NCBI GenBank assembly: GCA_023334545.1
Contig: JAADVB010000173.1
Coordinates: 1-40,689, forward strand
From: Salisapilia sapeloensis
Lineage: Eukaryota > Oomycota > Peronosporomycetes > Peronosporales > Salisapiliaceae
Reading direction: 5' to 3'
DNA length: 40,689 nt
Below the pieces are notes generated by a model. It did no database searches and had not been told where the DNA came from. It saw only the letters and a list, made by a program, of their open reading frames with translations. Position numbers and translations under genes: made by a program. Positions 19,901-26,580 of this stretch are shown here, one piece after another (position 1 is the first letter of the stretch; each line of letters starts with the position of its first letter).

Positions 19901-20563
19901 CGTGCGCCATCTCAGACCGGATACTCGGAGCTTGGCGAAAGTGTGTCTGTTGTTAGTGGCGCGCAGTCGATGGCAACGACAGCCATGGCTGCACAGATGC
20001 GTGACGACCAGTTCATCTTCAAGGTGAGTGATCGAGCGACGGGGAGTTACCATCGTCTGATGAGCCGCTTTGACTCGCTCGATACGCTTGTGAAGCAAGT
20101 TCGAGCCAAGGTGAGTGCCACGGCTGACGATGAAGTTCGACTTAAGTACGAGGATGATGATGGCGACCTCGCTCTCTTGACGACGGACGAGAGTTTGATT
20201 GAAGCTGTTCAAATGGCCAAGAACGCTGGGTGGAAACGCATTGTTCTCTTGGTCGACATTGTCAAGTCTGGTGAAGACGACAAGCAGTCGAAAGGCAAGG
20301 GTAAGAGCAAACGTAATCGGAAGCTTACGGCTGTGGAGGAAGATGCAGATGAGAGTTCGAGCTCGGAAGACGAGAGTTCGGATGAAGAGGACCGAAAGCG
20401 ACGGAAGAAGAAAGGAAAGAAAAAGGGCGGGAATCGCAGTAGTTGGGGTGAAATGTGGGGCCGAGGGTCGTTTGGTGACAAAAAGTCGCTCTTGATCGCC
20501 GGTAGCTCGGTGCTGGTTGGCATCGGGTCGATGGCAGCGATGTTCATGCGAAAGAAGAATTAA
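10988..20563 (+). CDS. Giant myosin-CBS-PB1 fusion protein with C-terminal tail anchor
   Basis: One uninterrupted 3191-codon frame. The myosin motor fills residues about 38-775, without an N-terminal SH3-like domain. Its P-loop is GESGAGKT (134-141), switch I NDNSSRFG (208-215) and switch II DIYGFE (432-437), so ATPase activity is expected. Three or four IQ motifs follow (about 788-878), such as IVIQRIARGYLVRKQ. Four helical repeats resembling UVR motifs come next (about 885-1073), each with a K.F..C..LQ..L core. A Pro/Lys/Ala-rich linker (about 1085-1160) and a Ser-rich linker lead to five tandem modules of two CBS pairs each, starting near 1225, 1553, 1896, 2243 and 2629. A PB1 domain (about 3006-3093), an acidic-then-basic stretch and a hydrophobic segment (3167-3186, ending RKKN) close the protein. 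CBS pairs usually bind adenine nucleotides; PB1 mediates protein pairing. The tail resembles a C-terminal membrane anchor. I infer an organelle-attached actin motor with nucleotide-responsive regulation. Confidence 0.95.
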   Translation: MPANPGGTRKERLMRAKMKKKIQEEASDPTASSAALTYDDILQMSDLSENSLLENLRRRYENDMIYTYVGPILIAINPYQGMPKLYSERRMTEYYGREIGSLPPHVFALADFAYRQLIQGGAVDPQNQSIIISGESGAGKTETTKIIMQYLARATSYKRPPTANGVEPDHEPINGDAPMSGTLGKLEERVLESNPLLESFGNAKTLRNDNSSRFGKFIEIQFNHHGKIVGAEIMNFLLEKTRIVSQSIGERNYHIFYQLLEGADDELKTRLRLQTVHDYEYLRHSECFTIPGCDDVEDFATTKKCMETIGLDAGKQENVFELLAAVLHLGNLRVEQENETAKLADEESEQSIMFVAELLQVSGDALRKALLTRQLHVGGKVIEQQQNVDQVVDKRDALAKGMYSSLFIWLVQELNRTISRPRDKWGFIGVLDIYGFEKFDWNTFEQLCINYANEKLQRHFNQHMLEVEQEEYEKEGIDWTHIDFQDNQPCLDLIESKSLGKPGIFITLDDIWRWKGDEANKKFVSILHANFGKDTSKGPANAKSQHPFYIQPNVDADLTFGIKHYAGEVLYDASGFNDKNNENLNDDMKDIVRDSKNPWIRDIFSLNVQSLQAIPGGGAKRPTDNASRRPSEKGMNRRASDVKGGNKGGRNLREVSVGAQFRFQLQELMGKISAANPRYVRCLKPNEFKRPGELNDDDCARQLKYSGMMEAIQIRQQGFALREDHDVFFYDYQGLAPSAEVIDDLVKVISSTLGAGKEQWQLGKTKVFLRREFAFKLQKLDQFRSKGAARRIQRWVRYLRMKNQVIVAQSVVRRYIARRKLKTLKAAARRIVSILRVKVAVSKFEALRFEHRYKSQHAIVIQRIARGYLVRKQQLLDPFGGLNAKDLDAKIKELEAAIAKAAEDKQFELCSKLQVDLEPVVNARKKVRTAKELDNEIVRLNKAVDEAAGSKQYAKCAELQKELEEVQEQRKHVKEDLTELTASELDERIAQMEGLVKEAMDARNFEKCGQLQHDLDQLVAIRKTKQSAEEMDDEIEAVNQQLANAMKEKNFGKCAQLQKELDDKKSKRWEQYPDTPVKEKLPEREGPVPTAPTTSPAALQGKDAPKPTPKKTPPQKATAQKTPAAQKSPVQKTPAAQKSPVAKPTAPVRPANGNRVKASVQAPAVSPPQVARGRKSVDSISGIGRPRSDSNGSAVSASSHARSTISMRSTVSKTQRKGEDASRTVSRLRPAKALTMGEDVTVAEAAREMKKKRTSAVLATNAQGALTGILTDTDTARRVISQGLDPDDTLLRDVMTGNPSCVSLEDSAIEALDLMLSGKFRHLPVVSHDNGNVVGVLNVAKCLHDAIRRLEKVTSSLQEELENSPLRSMLEKVLAPTLRDVLSKSDEPETPVVSPEDTVADVTLLMAKDKKPALVVSEMGELVGIFTPKDLLHRVIAAGLSVDDTLVEEVMTEHPESASPDTTVLDAFHIMHDGKFLNLPVVDQETGEIFGIADVLSLSSSASLEQGESGQLWSAALELPTQGKDVFDDTASMSSFTSRARQRKEKEKPSRAVSSLRPTAAVTVSSQGSVVDAAVLMKQKHTDAVLVVDDSSGLLVGILTDTDVCRRVLAKDLDPEATTVADVMTGDIQYVAPEDSAIDALLTMQDGHFRHLPVVERDSGTIAGVLNIGKCLYDVSKRLEHASESTEQMKASLESQGSAVQKVLGPMLQRMADPTIDSILQAQRKKGDAGAPTVTRNMTVSQVAKLMGESKQAALVIENEVTNRLIGVFSPYELAMKVIAQGMDPETTLLQEVMLTDPDVATPQTQVVEALQIMHETQCLNLPVVQDEGSSRVVGLVDVLALSYGTIDALYGQNREQMEEFWSAALTLEQPSQPGGKATHKRTLAKVADKEKSRTVEQLRPSKVLTIEEHATVDELSVMMGRSRSDCVLVVSDDGMLVGIVTDTDLARRAVAQNLPTDITTVGQVMTKDPAFVSTADPAIDALFRMLEGKFRHLPVVETPENGGGVVGILKIDRCLYDAIRKMEKMEASTSQMRQTLGKRGNLSTLLGPMVDRMFSPNVQTIVNGDTAAPRVQPYTSVLEVSRQMASTKKAALVVSNRGQFFGVFTPQDLVDKVLSKGLPVHTTPVCEVMTEPTQALVYAENTVLDALHVMHDQRSLYLPVLQSEQSPTAVGLVDVLSLSFGSFAKGDPSDWREFWNTSFEAAGDDDETSSHHSLQSSFSMSRVTGNKEPRKVQTVTGDARPVSKLRPSKAVTISESATVADAAAEMGKTHTDAALVISSDGMLKGILTDTDVTRRVVALGNDPNFVSVSACMTPNPKFVNEKDSAMDAMFTMLDGKFRHLPVVDTQGLVAGMLRIQKCLYDSITRLEKAQKTSSSSLRENLEKQLMSSGFGQGLGKGQGALDELVTPMIEKLLSPTLDTLVSREDMPPLVHPTVTVMEAARQMASTRKAALVVEDLELDGDLDRRWSNASSATGKRLTGVFTPKDLLLRVVGAGLDPAMTLVKDVMTSNPETVAPSTSLVDALHIMYEHTFLHLPVVEDGSSTIMGCVDVLSLCYGTFATGATEGGGDWRAFWDMSLALTKDDDERSSVSRSVAGSRRPAASKRGGRSRSHTASSAGSQKKEEVNRPVSKLRPRRVTQIDEYLTVSEAAKRMRKARADAVVITNEDGELHGILTDTDITRRVLARNLDPDVTDVSAIMTVHPSCVRSDEQAIEAVTKMLEGRFNHLPVTSPEGVIQGMLDITKCLYDAINGMEKVQQSTEAAASELSRDLGPNASSLNKLLGPMMDKMVRPTVGTALEGEKMPPIVDPQTSVSEAAMLMAETKKGAVVLDDGELVGIVTPKDLLRKLVAKGLTADETAVEEVMSVDPEYVCPDARILDALRLIHDSGQLFVPVLHEQSRQVIGMVDVLCLSYGQFASSSGSSGGDWRQFWQTAMHAQDEAQGMFDHDDTVSVGTIEEFERSEMQHEIGYARAPSQTGYSELGESVSVVSGAQSMATTAMAAQMRDDQFIFKVSDRATGSYHRLMSRFDSLDTLVKQVRAKVSATADDEVRLKYEDDDGDLALLTTDESLIEAVQMAKNAGWKRIVLLVDIVKSGEDDKQSKGKGKSKRNRKLTAVEEDADESSSSEDESSDEEDRKRRKKKGKKKGGNRSSWGEMWGRGSFGDKKSLLIAGSSVLVGIGSMAAMFMRKKN
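14660..19800 (+). repeat. Five tandem CBS-CBS coding modules (about 1 kb each)
   Basis: Within the myosin gene a unit of about 330-385 codons is repeated five times, beginning near 14660, 15644, 16673, 17714 and 18872. Each unit opens with a [V][S/E]xLRP motif. It contains a first CBS pair with the signatures GILTDTD...RRV and KFRHLPVV, a bridging helix, and a second pair with GVFTPKDL-type and LPVV...VDVLSLS signatures. It ends with a linker carrying FW (for example DWREFW, DWRAFW, DWRQFW). Units are clearly diverged, so the amplification is old. Unit 4 is longer because of a roughly 20-residue insertion in its second pair. Confidence 0.92.
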
Positions 20564-20685
20564 GACTGGCGGATTAGAATTGCATAGTTGGTTTTTTGAC
20601 TTTTAAGGCACACGCACGTCGAGTGGAAAGGTGTGGTAGAACAAGGAAAGGATGAAGACCTGACGATTGTTATCTAGTATGTAGT

Positions 20686-21654
20686 CTAGACGCTTTCACT
20701 AGCAGTGTCGGACATGCTGTCTGAATGCTCTTGTTGCTTTTCATGTGCAATGTCGTCGGATGTGGTAGGCGAATCGGAGTGGAGAGAGATTTGGGAATGG
20801 CCGCGACGAGTCTTCTTTTTGAGAAAGCTGTCTTGGATCCAGAACTGGATGGCGTTCATCAGACACGGACATACGATCATGACGATCGCGAGTTCAAGCT
20901 TTGGGTACGGTATCAATGGCTCGAATAGCCATGCAGCAGCGGCTTCCAACGGAGAGTCGAAGAGGACGATGAATGATGCGATGATGAGTTTGGCGATGAA
21001 GATGATCACTAGCCAAGATACAAGCTGTAGTAACCATGCACTAGGACATGAGATAAGTCACGTTACACTATAAAACTGTGTACTTTTTGAGAAGTACCTG
21101 ACTTGTACGGGCTGACCGTAGTCGCCAGGCTTGGTCACTGAATGCCACTGCATGTTCAGTGCAATGTACGAGAAGAGCGAGAGGAGTGCCCAATTGAGCA
21201 CCACACCGATTGTTGTATCCAGTGTAAAGTTTACAAAGTACAGAGCACACTACAATGTAGACACAGTTAGAAGAGCTTTGAACATAGCGTCTTGTAGACT
21301 GTACCTGATCCGCTCCACCTGTGACTGCCCCGAGCTGGTCAGGATGACCTCTCTGATAGAGCACAATGGCAATGAATAAGTTGACAACATGTGCAAAGCC
21401 TGCACCGATGAGCTGCTTAGCTGCATCAAACGACCATATCTAGAGCATCCAAGATATCACTATGAACAGCAAATGCATGTGAACCGGCGTTTGAATATAC
21501 GTACGACAAGTGGCCGACGAGGTTCTTCCAGATATCGCTTGAGTACGAGGACAGAGATGGCAATGAGACCCAAGGCTAGTTGCACGAGAGCTGCAAAGCC
21601 TCCACTGAGCAACTTGCAGTCTCCTTCCGCAGCCACTTCGGCACTCCACCACAT
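20686..21654 (-). CDS. STIMATE/TMEM110-like ER membrane protein, 4 exons
   Basis: Exons 21654-21505, 21439-21305, 21249-21098 and 21040-20686 join to 263 residues. Introns are 55-65 nt with GTACGT, GTACAG and GTACTT donors. The spliced protein follows the STIMATE plan: a first hydrophobic helix, a basic RRPLV/IWSFDAAKQLIGAGFAH junction, the YFVNFTLDTTIGVVL segment, a GDYGQPVQ loop, another helix, and the hallmark KLELAIVMIVCPCLMNA with FWIQDSFLKKK. The C-terminus is Ser/Asp-rich and cytosolic. In animals STIMATE (Pfam vacuolar membrane protein family) sits in the ER and promotes STIM1 function at ER-plasma membrane contacts. The oomycete role is inferred to be at similar contacts. An upstream in-frame ATG at 21711 would lengthen the N-terminus by 19 residues. 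The gene converges on the myosin gene, 122 bp apart. Confidence 0.87.
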
Positions 21655-21768
21655 GAGTTCGCTTTCGTGTTGTATTACGTTGTCAAAAGAAAAGAATATC
21701 AGGCACGTCAAATTCTTTCATCCTCTATTTCGCTATGAACTATTTTCCAGTACTTGAGCATTTTGTGT

Positions 21769-24325
21769 CTACCGAACGACCTCTTCCATCGACACACTTC
21801 GTTCACAATTCGCCACCTCCGTAGTACACTTACTACTGGACGAAGATGACGAGACAGATTTGGAAGACGAGGGCGAAGTGTCTTCTTCCAGTCGAGTCAT
21901 CGGATCAAAGTACGATTGAAGGATCTCAAAGTTCGAGGCGATTGTGCCACCCAAAAAACCACCCACGGAGCCAGATGCACCCAGATTCTGTCGGCTTGAA
22001 TCGCTCTTCGGCACTGGCGTTACACTTACAAGCACCCCGTCATCTTCCTCGCCATCCTGTTCATGCACAAACATGCCTTTCGAGTCGTCTGTAAAGACCT
22101 GATTTTCCAATGCCGAACGCAGCTTTGCGCTCTCTTCCCTCAACGTCTCGAGCTCAGACTCTAGGTTCGAGTTGTACTCCACTTGAGACGCCAGCTTCTG
22201 TGTTGCTGACTGGAGCTGGTCTTGCAATTGCCTCTGATTCACCTGCACTTCTTTTGCCCATGCATCCTATCGTCACATAGGTAAATATATTATTACTCCG
22301 TGGACATGCCTATAATACGAACTTGAGATACCCGAGAATCGTTGGATTCGAGAGATCGAAGGTAAAAGGTCGTCCAGATCGCGAGAAAGCTCGTGTGCCA
22401 CTTGTACTGAAGAACGCGAGGAGATCGATCGGACCCATTGTCGTCGTCCACTGGCAGTATGAAGAACGGATTGTAGAACTCTGCTGCCTGTGGATGAGCA
22501 CGTAGTAGTGTCCAAGCTGTTAGACACCTCGAATGCACTTTGGCATGCACCCGAGCCTGTTCACAATCGTAGAGGAACGTCGCGCTCTGTTTCGCGTACA
22601 CTTCATCCAACAAAGCAATGAGGAAGCGTTCATTGAACTCAAACGAACAAGGAAATTGACGCATGAGCTGCCACACGGCGTCTATAAACTGCATAAAGAC
22701 AGGAGATGATCGTTCATCTTCCCAATATGCACCGTTCTCATCCGTCAGTCCTGACCGTGATCGGAATTGATATCCGAACGCAAGCCACTCCTGCTCCACT
22801 AGTACTTGGAACCCTTTTAACGTTCGATAGTAAGGATCTAAACAGAGTTTCGTCAACGCAACGATCTGTGCTGTTCGGTCCCACCCGTCAGAGCAATGGA
22901 TAACAAGACTAGACTGTTCCTCCGCTACTTTCGACACACAATTGGAGCTCGCGACAAGGACGCTCCGAACGTGTTCCAGCCATCGCGTGCTTTCGAGACA
23001 TGACCACCATTTGGCACGTTCTTGCCCTCGGACTTCGTACTTGACAAGATCAAAGAGCTTACGTAAGGAGTCACGCATTGAATGGATGTTTTCAATGCCC
23101 ATGAACATCATACTAGTGTTTTTATAATAGTCAAGAGATTCAAATCCGCCACCAAGTGCAACGTTGCCATAGGCACTCGTCTGGCTACGACAATCGACGA
23201 ACACGAGTTTCCCCGTAGCAGAACGAAGCGCTTTAATCAGTGCTTCATCTTGCGTACATCGACGACGACGGATACCGACGAGCGGTTGGGCACATCGAGC
23301 GATGATGGCATTGTTGATGTGGCGATATGTAACGGCTGGGACGCGTCCTCTCGCCCGAAACTGTGCGATTTTACGCAACTCGCCATCGTTGACGGCCGTC
23401 GGGACGACGATGGAGCTTGGGTAGGTAGAGCAGAGTCTGTAGTGTTCATTGGCAGAAGAAAGGCGGAAGCCACCGAGAGATGTGGAGCTGTTACGGAGGT
23501 TGAGTCGAGCAAATTCTGCTTGGGCGTCAAAGAGCGACCAACCGTCCACGTCTGGTAACTGCTGCGACTGTGGGAAGACGAAAGCAGTTTCAGGCTGAGA
23601 CGTGTGGAGGATCTGATTGACTTGGACGTACACTTCACTATGGAGACTTTTAGCACGAAATAGGTGCTTCATGACGGTGAGGACGTACCTTGATGCAGAT
23701 TCGGACGGGAAGTTAAATCTGATAATTTCAAAGTTTTTGCACGAGACTTCCAGTTGTGATTGGATCGAGAGAGAGCCATCTCCAGACGTAGATATGGAAG
23801 GAGTGATTTCGGCCATTTCGGCGATGGCATGTAAATTAATGCTCACGAGTTCCTGTACTTGTTCATTCTCTTCTCCTTTCTACAGCTTCTTCAGCGATAT
23901 GACTCACTAACCATTACGACAGTTTTACGTACATGAAAGGAGAGGAAGAGTAGACGTTGGGATGTGAGGAAGAGCGTGCCGTGGTGAGAAGCACGAGGGG
24001 CGGCCGAGACACCAACTAATCCTGTCGTCGACTTATCGCACAATGCGTATGCCTTGAAGTGGACACTCTCCCCTGCGTAGAGGGAAGTCGTGGGGTCTTC
24101 CATGACCAAGTACATATTGTCCGAAATGTACGTCGTCTATTCCCATGCCACATTTGTTCTTTATCAGTCCAGACGTTCGGAACACGTATCTACCGAATGA
24201 CGAATATAGAAAGATCAAGCACGTACAGCCATATCGAGTTCTTGATGATCGACGGACGTCCAGGAGTCATCATCATACTTTCTCGACCAAGATCGCGTAC
24301 GGCTTTTCGCCATCGGCGTCGCCAT
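21769..24325 (-). CDS. Myotubularin-family phosphoinositide 3-phosphatase, 4 exons
   Basis: Exons 24325-24227, 24136-23933, 23879-22323 and 22266-21769 all join in phase 0 to give 785 residues. Introns are 90, 53 and 56 nt (GTACGT, GTACGT, GTTCGT). The N-terminal part is a PH-GRAM domain (about 50-190; GTLFLTSQRLLFLSFH then a strand with CKNFEIIRFNFP). The phosphatase domain contains the substrate-positioning ENIHSMRDSL and the active-site loop HCSDGWDRT, with catalytic Cys at about residue 430 and Arg at 436. Both are intact, so an active rather than dead family member is expected. It would remove the 3-phosphate from PI3P or PI(3,5)P2 on endosomal membranes. The last exon encodes a coiled coil (about 621-690) and a Ser-rich tail, as in MTMR dimers. 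The start ATG is the first of MATPMAKSR. It is 114 bp upstream of the STIMATE-like gene. Confidence 0.9.
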
Positions 24326-24503
24326 CGTCTGCGTCTGTACAAGTTTTTCGTTGTTTCGTGTTTTGCATGCAAATGGTTTGGATGGTTGCAAAGCCTGGCC
24401 GAATTAACTTAAACTTTGTATAGAATACAGAATGTCAGATCTGAGAATATACACAACTTCAACTTAAATACAAAAAGGAAATCGAAGGGATCTTAAAGAG
24501 TCT

Positions 24504-25484
24504 TTAGGCGCCAAACACAGCTTGGAGGGCTGGACGAACACGCACTTCCATGTTGTCGTCTTGCTCGCTTTGAGGAAGAGGAGGGATGACGTTGAAACTG
24601 CGCAGGATCTCTTCCTTGGCTTGTGAGAATGCGTTGAAGACAGTGTCATCGATGCACACGACACCGATTTTACCGGTCCATTGCGTCGCTCGGACACTAT
24701 TTTGCATCGTTCGGAGTCCGACATGTGCCGATGCAATTGCAGGCACGCCGAGACTACCAGTAGAAATGGATGTCATGGCTATGCACTCTAATTCTTCATC
24801 CATAGCTCTATTTACGATATTCGCATACGTATCACGTAGCAACTCGTAGCACTCTGGTCTCCAGATCGAAGGACCGATGCAATGTAGCAGACGTCGGACA
24901 CCAGCATTGAATCCAGGTGTGACGACGACATCACTCCTTTGCCGAGGTCGTCGATACTCTGGCTGTTTCAGGTACTCGACTAGCTCATAGCCAGCACGTC
25001 CGAAGACAGCTCCAGCGGAGCCGATTCGAGGGTTCATCAAATGAGATGCGGTCGGGAAGGCAATTCCGTCAATCGGCTGATCGTCAATGACTTGTATCTT
25101 TGCCAGGTTGCCTTTAATCACTTGAAAGGTCGCATTAAAGCAGGACCTTTCATCACCGGACCGGAGGAACTGATGCAATTCGTTGCAAATTCCAGCTTGA
25201 TCATAGCTCATCCAAGGCCGTGGCTGTTCAATATATGTCATGTGCTGTAAGTACTCTGGCAATGGTCCTCCAAAATGCTGTACGAGCTGGTCTTTCCAGA
25301 ACACGTGATCGAGTAGGATGGGATTGCGAGTGACGTGAAGAAAGACGAGTAGGCTGTCAATCGAGTCAAAGTCTAGGTACGACAGCACATTTCGGTTGAT
25401 CTCTTGGACTTGCAACAGGTCTAACAACGATCCCATCGTCTCGAACGTACTCGTACGCAGTCGTTTCGCTTGTGGCTCTGCCAT
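24504..25484 (-). CDS. F-box and macro-domain protein
   Basis: A single exon encodes 326 residues. Residues about 24-68 look like an F-box (INRNVLSYLDFDSIDSLL...FWKDQL). Residues about 120-290 form a macro (ADP-ribose-binding) domain: GN at 125-126, IDGIAFPTAS at 138-147 where the family has VDAIVNPAN, GSAGAVFGRAG at 155-165, the strand LLHCIGPSIW at 199-208, and ISTGSLGVP at 240-248. F-box proteins recruit targets to SCF ubiquitin ligases and macro domains read or erase ADP-ribose. A link from ADP-ribosylation to ubiquitination is therefore suggested, but it is inference. The NPAN motif is altered to FPTAS, which argues for binding or a changed ligand over MacroD-type hydrolysis. It is divergent from NAA10 with 194 bp between starts and in tandem with the myotubularin gene. 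Confidence 0.82.
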   Translation of the reverse strand: MAEPQAKRLRTSTFETMGSLLDLLQVQEINRNVLSYLDFDSIDSLLVFLHVTRNPILLDHVFWKDQLVQHFGGPLPEYLQHMTYIEQPRPWMSYDQAGICNELHQFLRSGDERSCFNATFQVIKGNLAKIQVIDDQPIDGIAFPTASHLMNPRIGSAGAVFGRAGYELVEYLKQPEYRRPRQRSDVVVTPGFNAGVRRLLHCIGPSIWRPECYELLRDTYANIVNRAMDEELECIAMTSISTGSLGVPAIASAHVGLRTMQNSVRATQWTGKIGVVCIDDTVFNAFSQAKEEILRSFNVIPPLPQSEQDDNMEVRVRPALQAVFGA

Positions 25485-25678
25485 GCTTGACGAGAAATGC
25501 TCGAGCGACCGGAGGTGGGTACGACTGCAAGTTCGGCACGACGACTATGACCAAAAGAGGGTACAAAGTGTCGAAGAGGAAGGGGTAAATGTATCTCGAT
25601 ATGGCGAAATCGTGGATAGACTTGCGATTTGTATACTTGCGGCGCAACTTGATTGTCATCGAACAACCTATCGCGTCA
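25485..25678. promoter_or_regulatory. Shared divergent promoter between macro-domain gene and NAA10
   Basis: Only 194 bp separate the two start codons, so both promoters must lie here or overlap the 5' UTRs. No clear Inr or CCAAT element could be assigned by eye. Confidence 0.4.
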
Positions 25679-26394
25679 ATGGTCTCGATTCGCGCTGCCC
25701 GAGTACGTGATAAACGACATTTACATGTGTATACGTGTGTACTAGTGACTGCATGTACTCATAAGAAGATGAGTAGGTGGATGACATCCTTTCGATGCAA
25801 CACACCAACTTGTGGTGTCTGCCGGAGAACTACCAGATCAAGTATTATTACTACCATATCACGACCTGGCCGCAGCTCCTCCAAGTAGCGGAAGATCACA
25901 ATGGTAAAATCGTCGGCTACGTCCTTGCCAAAATGTAACATCCATCTACTATTTCTTACCCGTACTGTATTCACAAGTTGCTGTAGGGAGGAGGAAGCAA
26001 CGGTTCCGCATGGACACATCACGTCCTTGGCTGTCCTTCGCACCCACCGCAAGTGTGGCATTGCGACGAAGCTCATGAAAGCAGCTCGTATGTATACATG
26101 TTATTTTTGTCTATTTACAAAGTCTCATTCCTTATAGAACGCGCCATGGTCGAGAGTTTCAACGCCGAATACGTCTCTCTTCACGTTCGTGAATCGAACG
26201 TCGCGGCCTTCCACTTGTACCACAAGACACTTGCGTACCAGATCTACGACATTGAGAAAGGATACTACGCTGATGGCGAAGATGCTTATGACATGCGCAT
26301 GCCGTTCACGGACAAGTGTCGTCAAGCCTTTGCTTCCAACGTCCAAAAGTATGAAAAGATTTTGGCGGACAAACAAGCGAGTAAAGCCAAGTAG
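25679..26394 (+). CDS. NAA10: NAA10/ARD1, catalytic subunit of NatA N-terminal acetyltransferase, 4 exons
   Basis: Exons 25679-25702, 25777-25934, 25987-26087 and 26138-26394 join to 179 residues. The introns are 74, 52 and 50 nt with GTACGT, GTAACA and GTATGT donors. The spliced N-terminus [16 protein letters not shown], then [16 protein letters not shown] and [15 protein letters not shown], follows ARD1 almost residue for residue. The acetyl-CoA loop is RKCGIA (the RxxGxA motif) within [19 protein letters not shown]. Further on, [15 protein letters not shown] and [12 protein letters not shown] are also typical. The short basic C-terminal tail is family-like. NatA acetylates Ser, Ala, Thr, Gly, Val and Cys N-termini co-translationally after Met removal, working with the auxiliary subunit NAA15, which is not in this window. 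It converges with the C2 gene, 186 bp apart. Confidence 0.95.
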
Positions 26395-26580
26395 ACGACG
26401 TACAGACTTGAATACAAAGCTCCATGTGGAAGCAATAGTTAATACTGGTTCTTGTTTCTTCCGAAGGAACTTGCTTCGCATGATAAAACGTCCAGACGTC
26501 CTAGAACCTCGGCGGAACGAGAGCTATTTACACAAATTCACACACATACAAGCTACTTGGCACAACGGATGGACAAGTGG

